This document shows, piece by piece, positions 63,876-64,000 of a stretch of DNA of 64,000 bases. Every line of letters starts with the position of its first letter. Position 1 is the first letter of the stretch. This DNA is from Comamonas sp. lk (GTDB lineage: Bacteria > Pseudomonadota > Gammaproteobacteria > Burkholderiales > Burkholderiaceae_C), in NCBI RefSeq assembly GCF_900564145.1, contig NZ_UOOB01000001.1, positions 62,001 through 126,000 on the forward strand, given 5' to 3'. Under the pieces are notes generated by a model, which saw nothing but the letters and a program-made list of their open reading frames with translations, was not told where the DNA came from and searched no databases. The position numbers were made by a program, and so were the translations under genes.

Positions 63876-64000
63876 TCAGAGTTCCCTGTGGACCGGCAGC
63901 GTGAAAACAAACTCCGTGCCCTGGGGAAGATGCCGGCGGTGGCTCAACCGTCCGCCGTGTTGCTCCACCACGGTGCGGCACAGGCTCAGACCAAGCCCCA
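63876..64000 (-). CDS. Sensor histidine kinase, C-terminal end only
   Basis: Only the last 41 codons are inside the window. GLGLSLCRTVVEQHGGRLSH is the G2-box end of the HATPase domain, and GTEFVFTLPVHREL closes the protein. It is the likely partner of the response regulator that follows it. The sensor domain and the signal cannot be seen. Confidence 0.88.
   Translation of the reverse strand, partial: GLGLSLCRTVVEQHGGRLSHRRHLPQGTEFVFTLPVHREL

Overview
The window is about 64 kb of GC-rich, densely coded bacterial chromosome from a betaproteobacterium of the Comamonadaceae, most likely a Comamonas or close relative. The assignment is inference from content: Bug-type (tripartite tricarboxylate) periplasmic receptors next to LysR regulators, an hpf-ptsN-hprK cluster, a fused indolepyruvate:ferredoxin oxidoreductase, a DUF1800/DUF1501 pair, and short Comamonadaceae-like intergenic repeats. 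I saw no rRNA, tRNA, CRISPR array, insertion sequence, phage gene or integrase. This looks like core chromosome, not an island.

Layout. 1-12 kb: an edge-truncated gamma-glutamyltransferase behind a Bug receptor, with a divergent LysR gene and a perfect palindrome between them. Then a DMT exporter, an acyltransferase, DUF924 and DUF1439 proteins, an orphan ModA-like lipoprotein divergent from a second LysR, a glutathione transferase and a pirin. 11-24 kb: a SlyD-like PPIase, purC, hpf-ptsN-hprK (nitrogen-related PTS), the exported DUF1800-DUF1501 pair, fur divergent from bamE, dapB, exbB-exbD, a second HPF/RaiA-like gene and aspA. 24-42 kb: a second pirin, a small unknown protein, OsmC, a CcdC-like membrane protein, gapA, tkt, murU, a TSUP transporter, pepP, a CPBP protease, pyk, a second Bug receptor with its LysR gene, pyrF, a second DMT exporter, a DHFR-like reductase and pgk.

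42-64 kb: the operon def-lipoprotein-fmt-azlC-azlD, divergent from a LysM protein and dprA; the preprotein-translocase operon yajC-secD-secF with a DUF1631 gene behind it; the fused indolepyruvate oxidoreductase with a divergent Lrp/AsnC regulator; an MFS exporter; mltA with a divergent 56-residue membrane protein; an OmpA-type lipoprotein; and a FixJ-like response regulator followed by the end of its histidine kinase.

How the genes work together. gapA, pgk, pyk and tkt supply lower glycolysis/gluconeogenesis and the non-oxidative pentose phosphate branch. ptsN and hprK belong to a regulatory phosphorelay, not sugar uptake. bamE, the OmpA lipoprotein, mltA, murU and SecDF-YajC serve envelope assembly and recycling. 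Most transcription units end in clear hairpin terminators, several of them bidirectional.

Most unusual points: two families of dispersed intergenic repeats (a two-hairpin GC-rich element and an AT-rich palindromic element that sometimes doubles as a terminator); a 35-bp palindrome behind the second pirin gene; a tandem palindrome cluster before the small unknown gene; two convergent pairs whose stops overlap in CTAG; a divergent pair whose starts overlap in CATG; three stacked hairpins between hpf and ptsN; and absence of rpoN from its usual place before hpf. Nothing in the window amounts to an obvious new defence or mobile system. The DUF1800/DUF1501 pair is the best candidate for a poorly described function.
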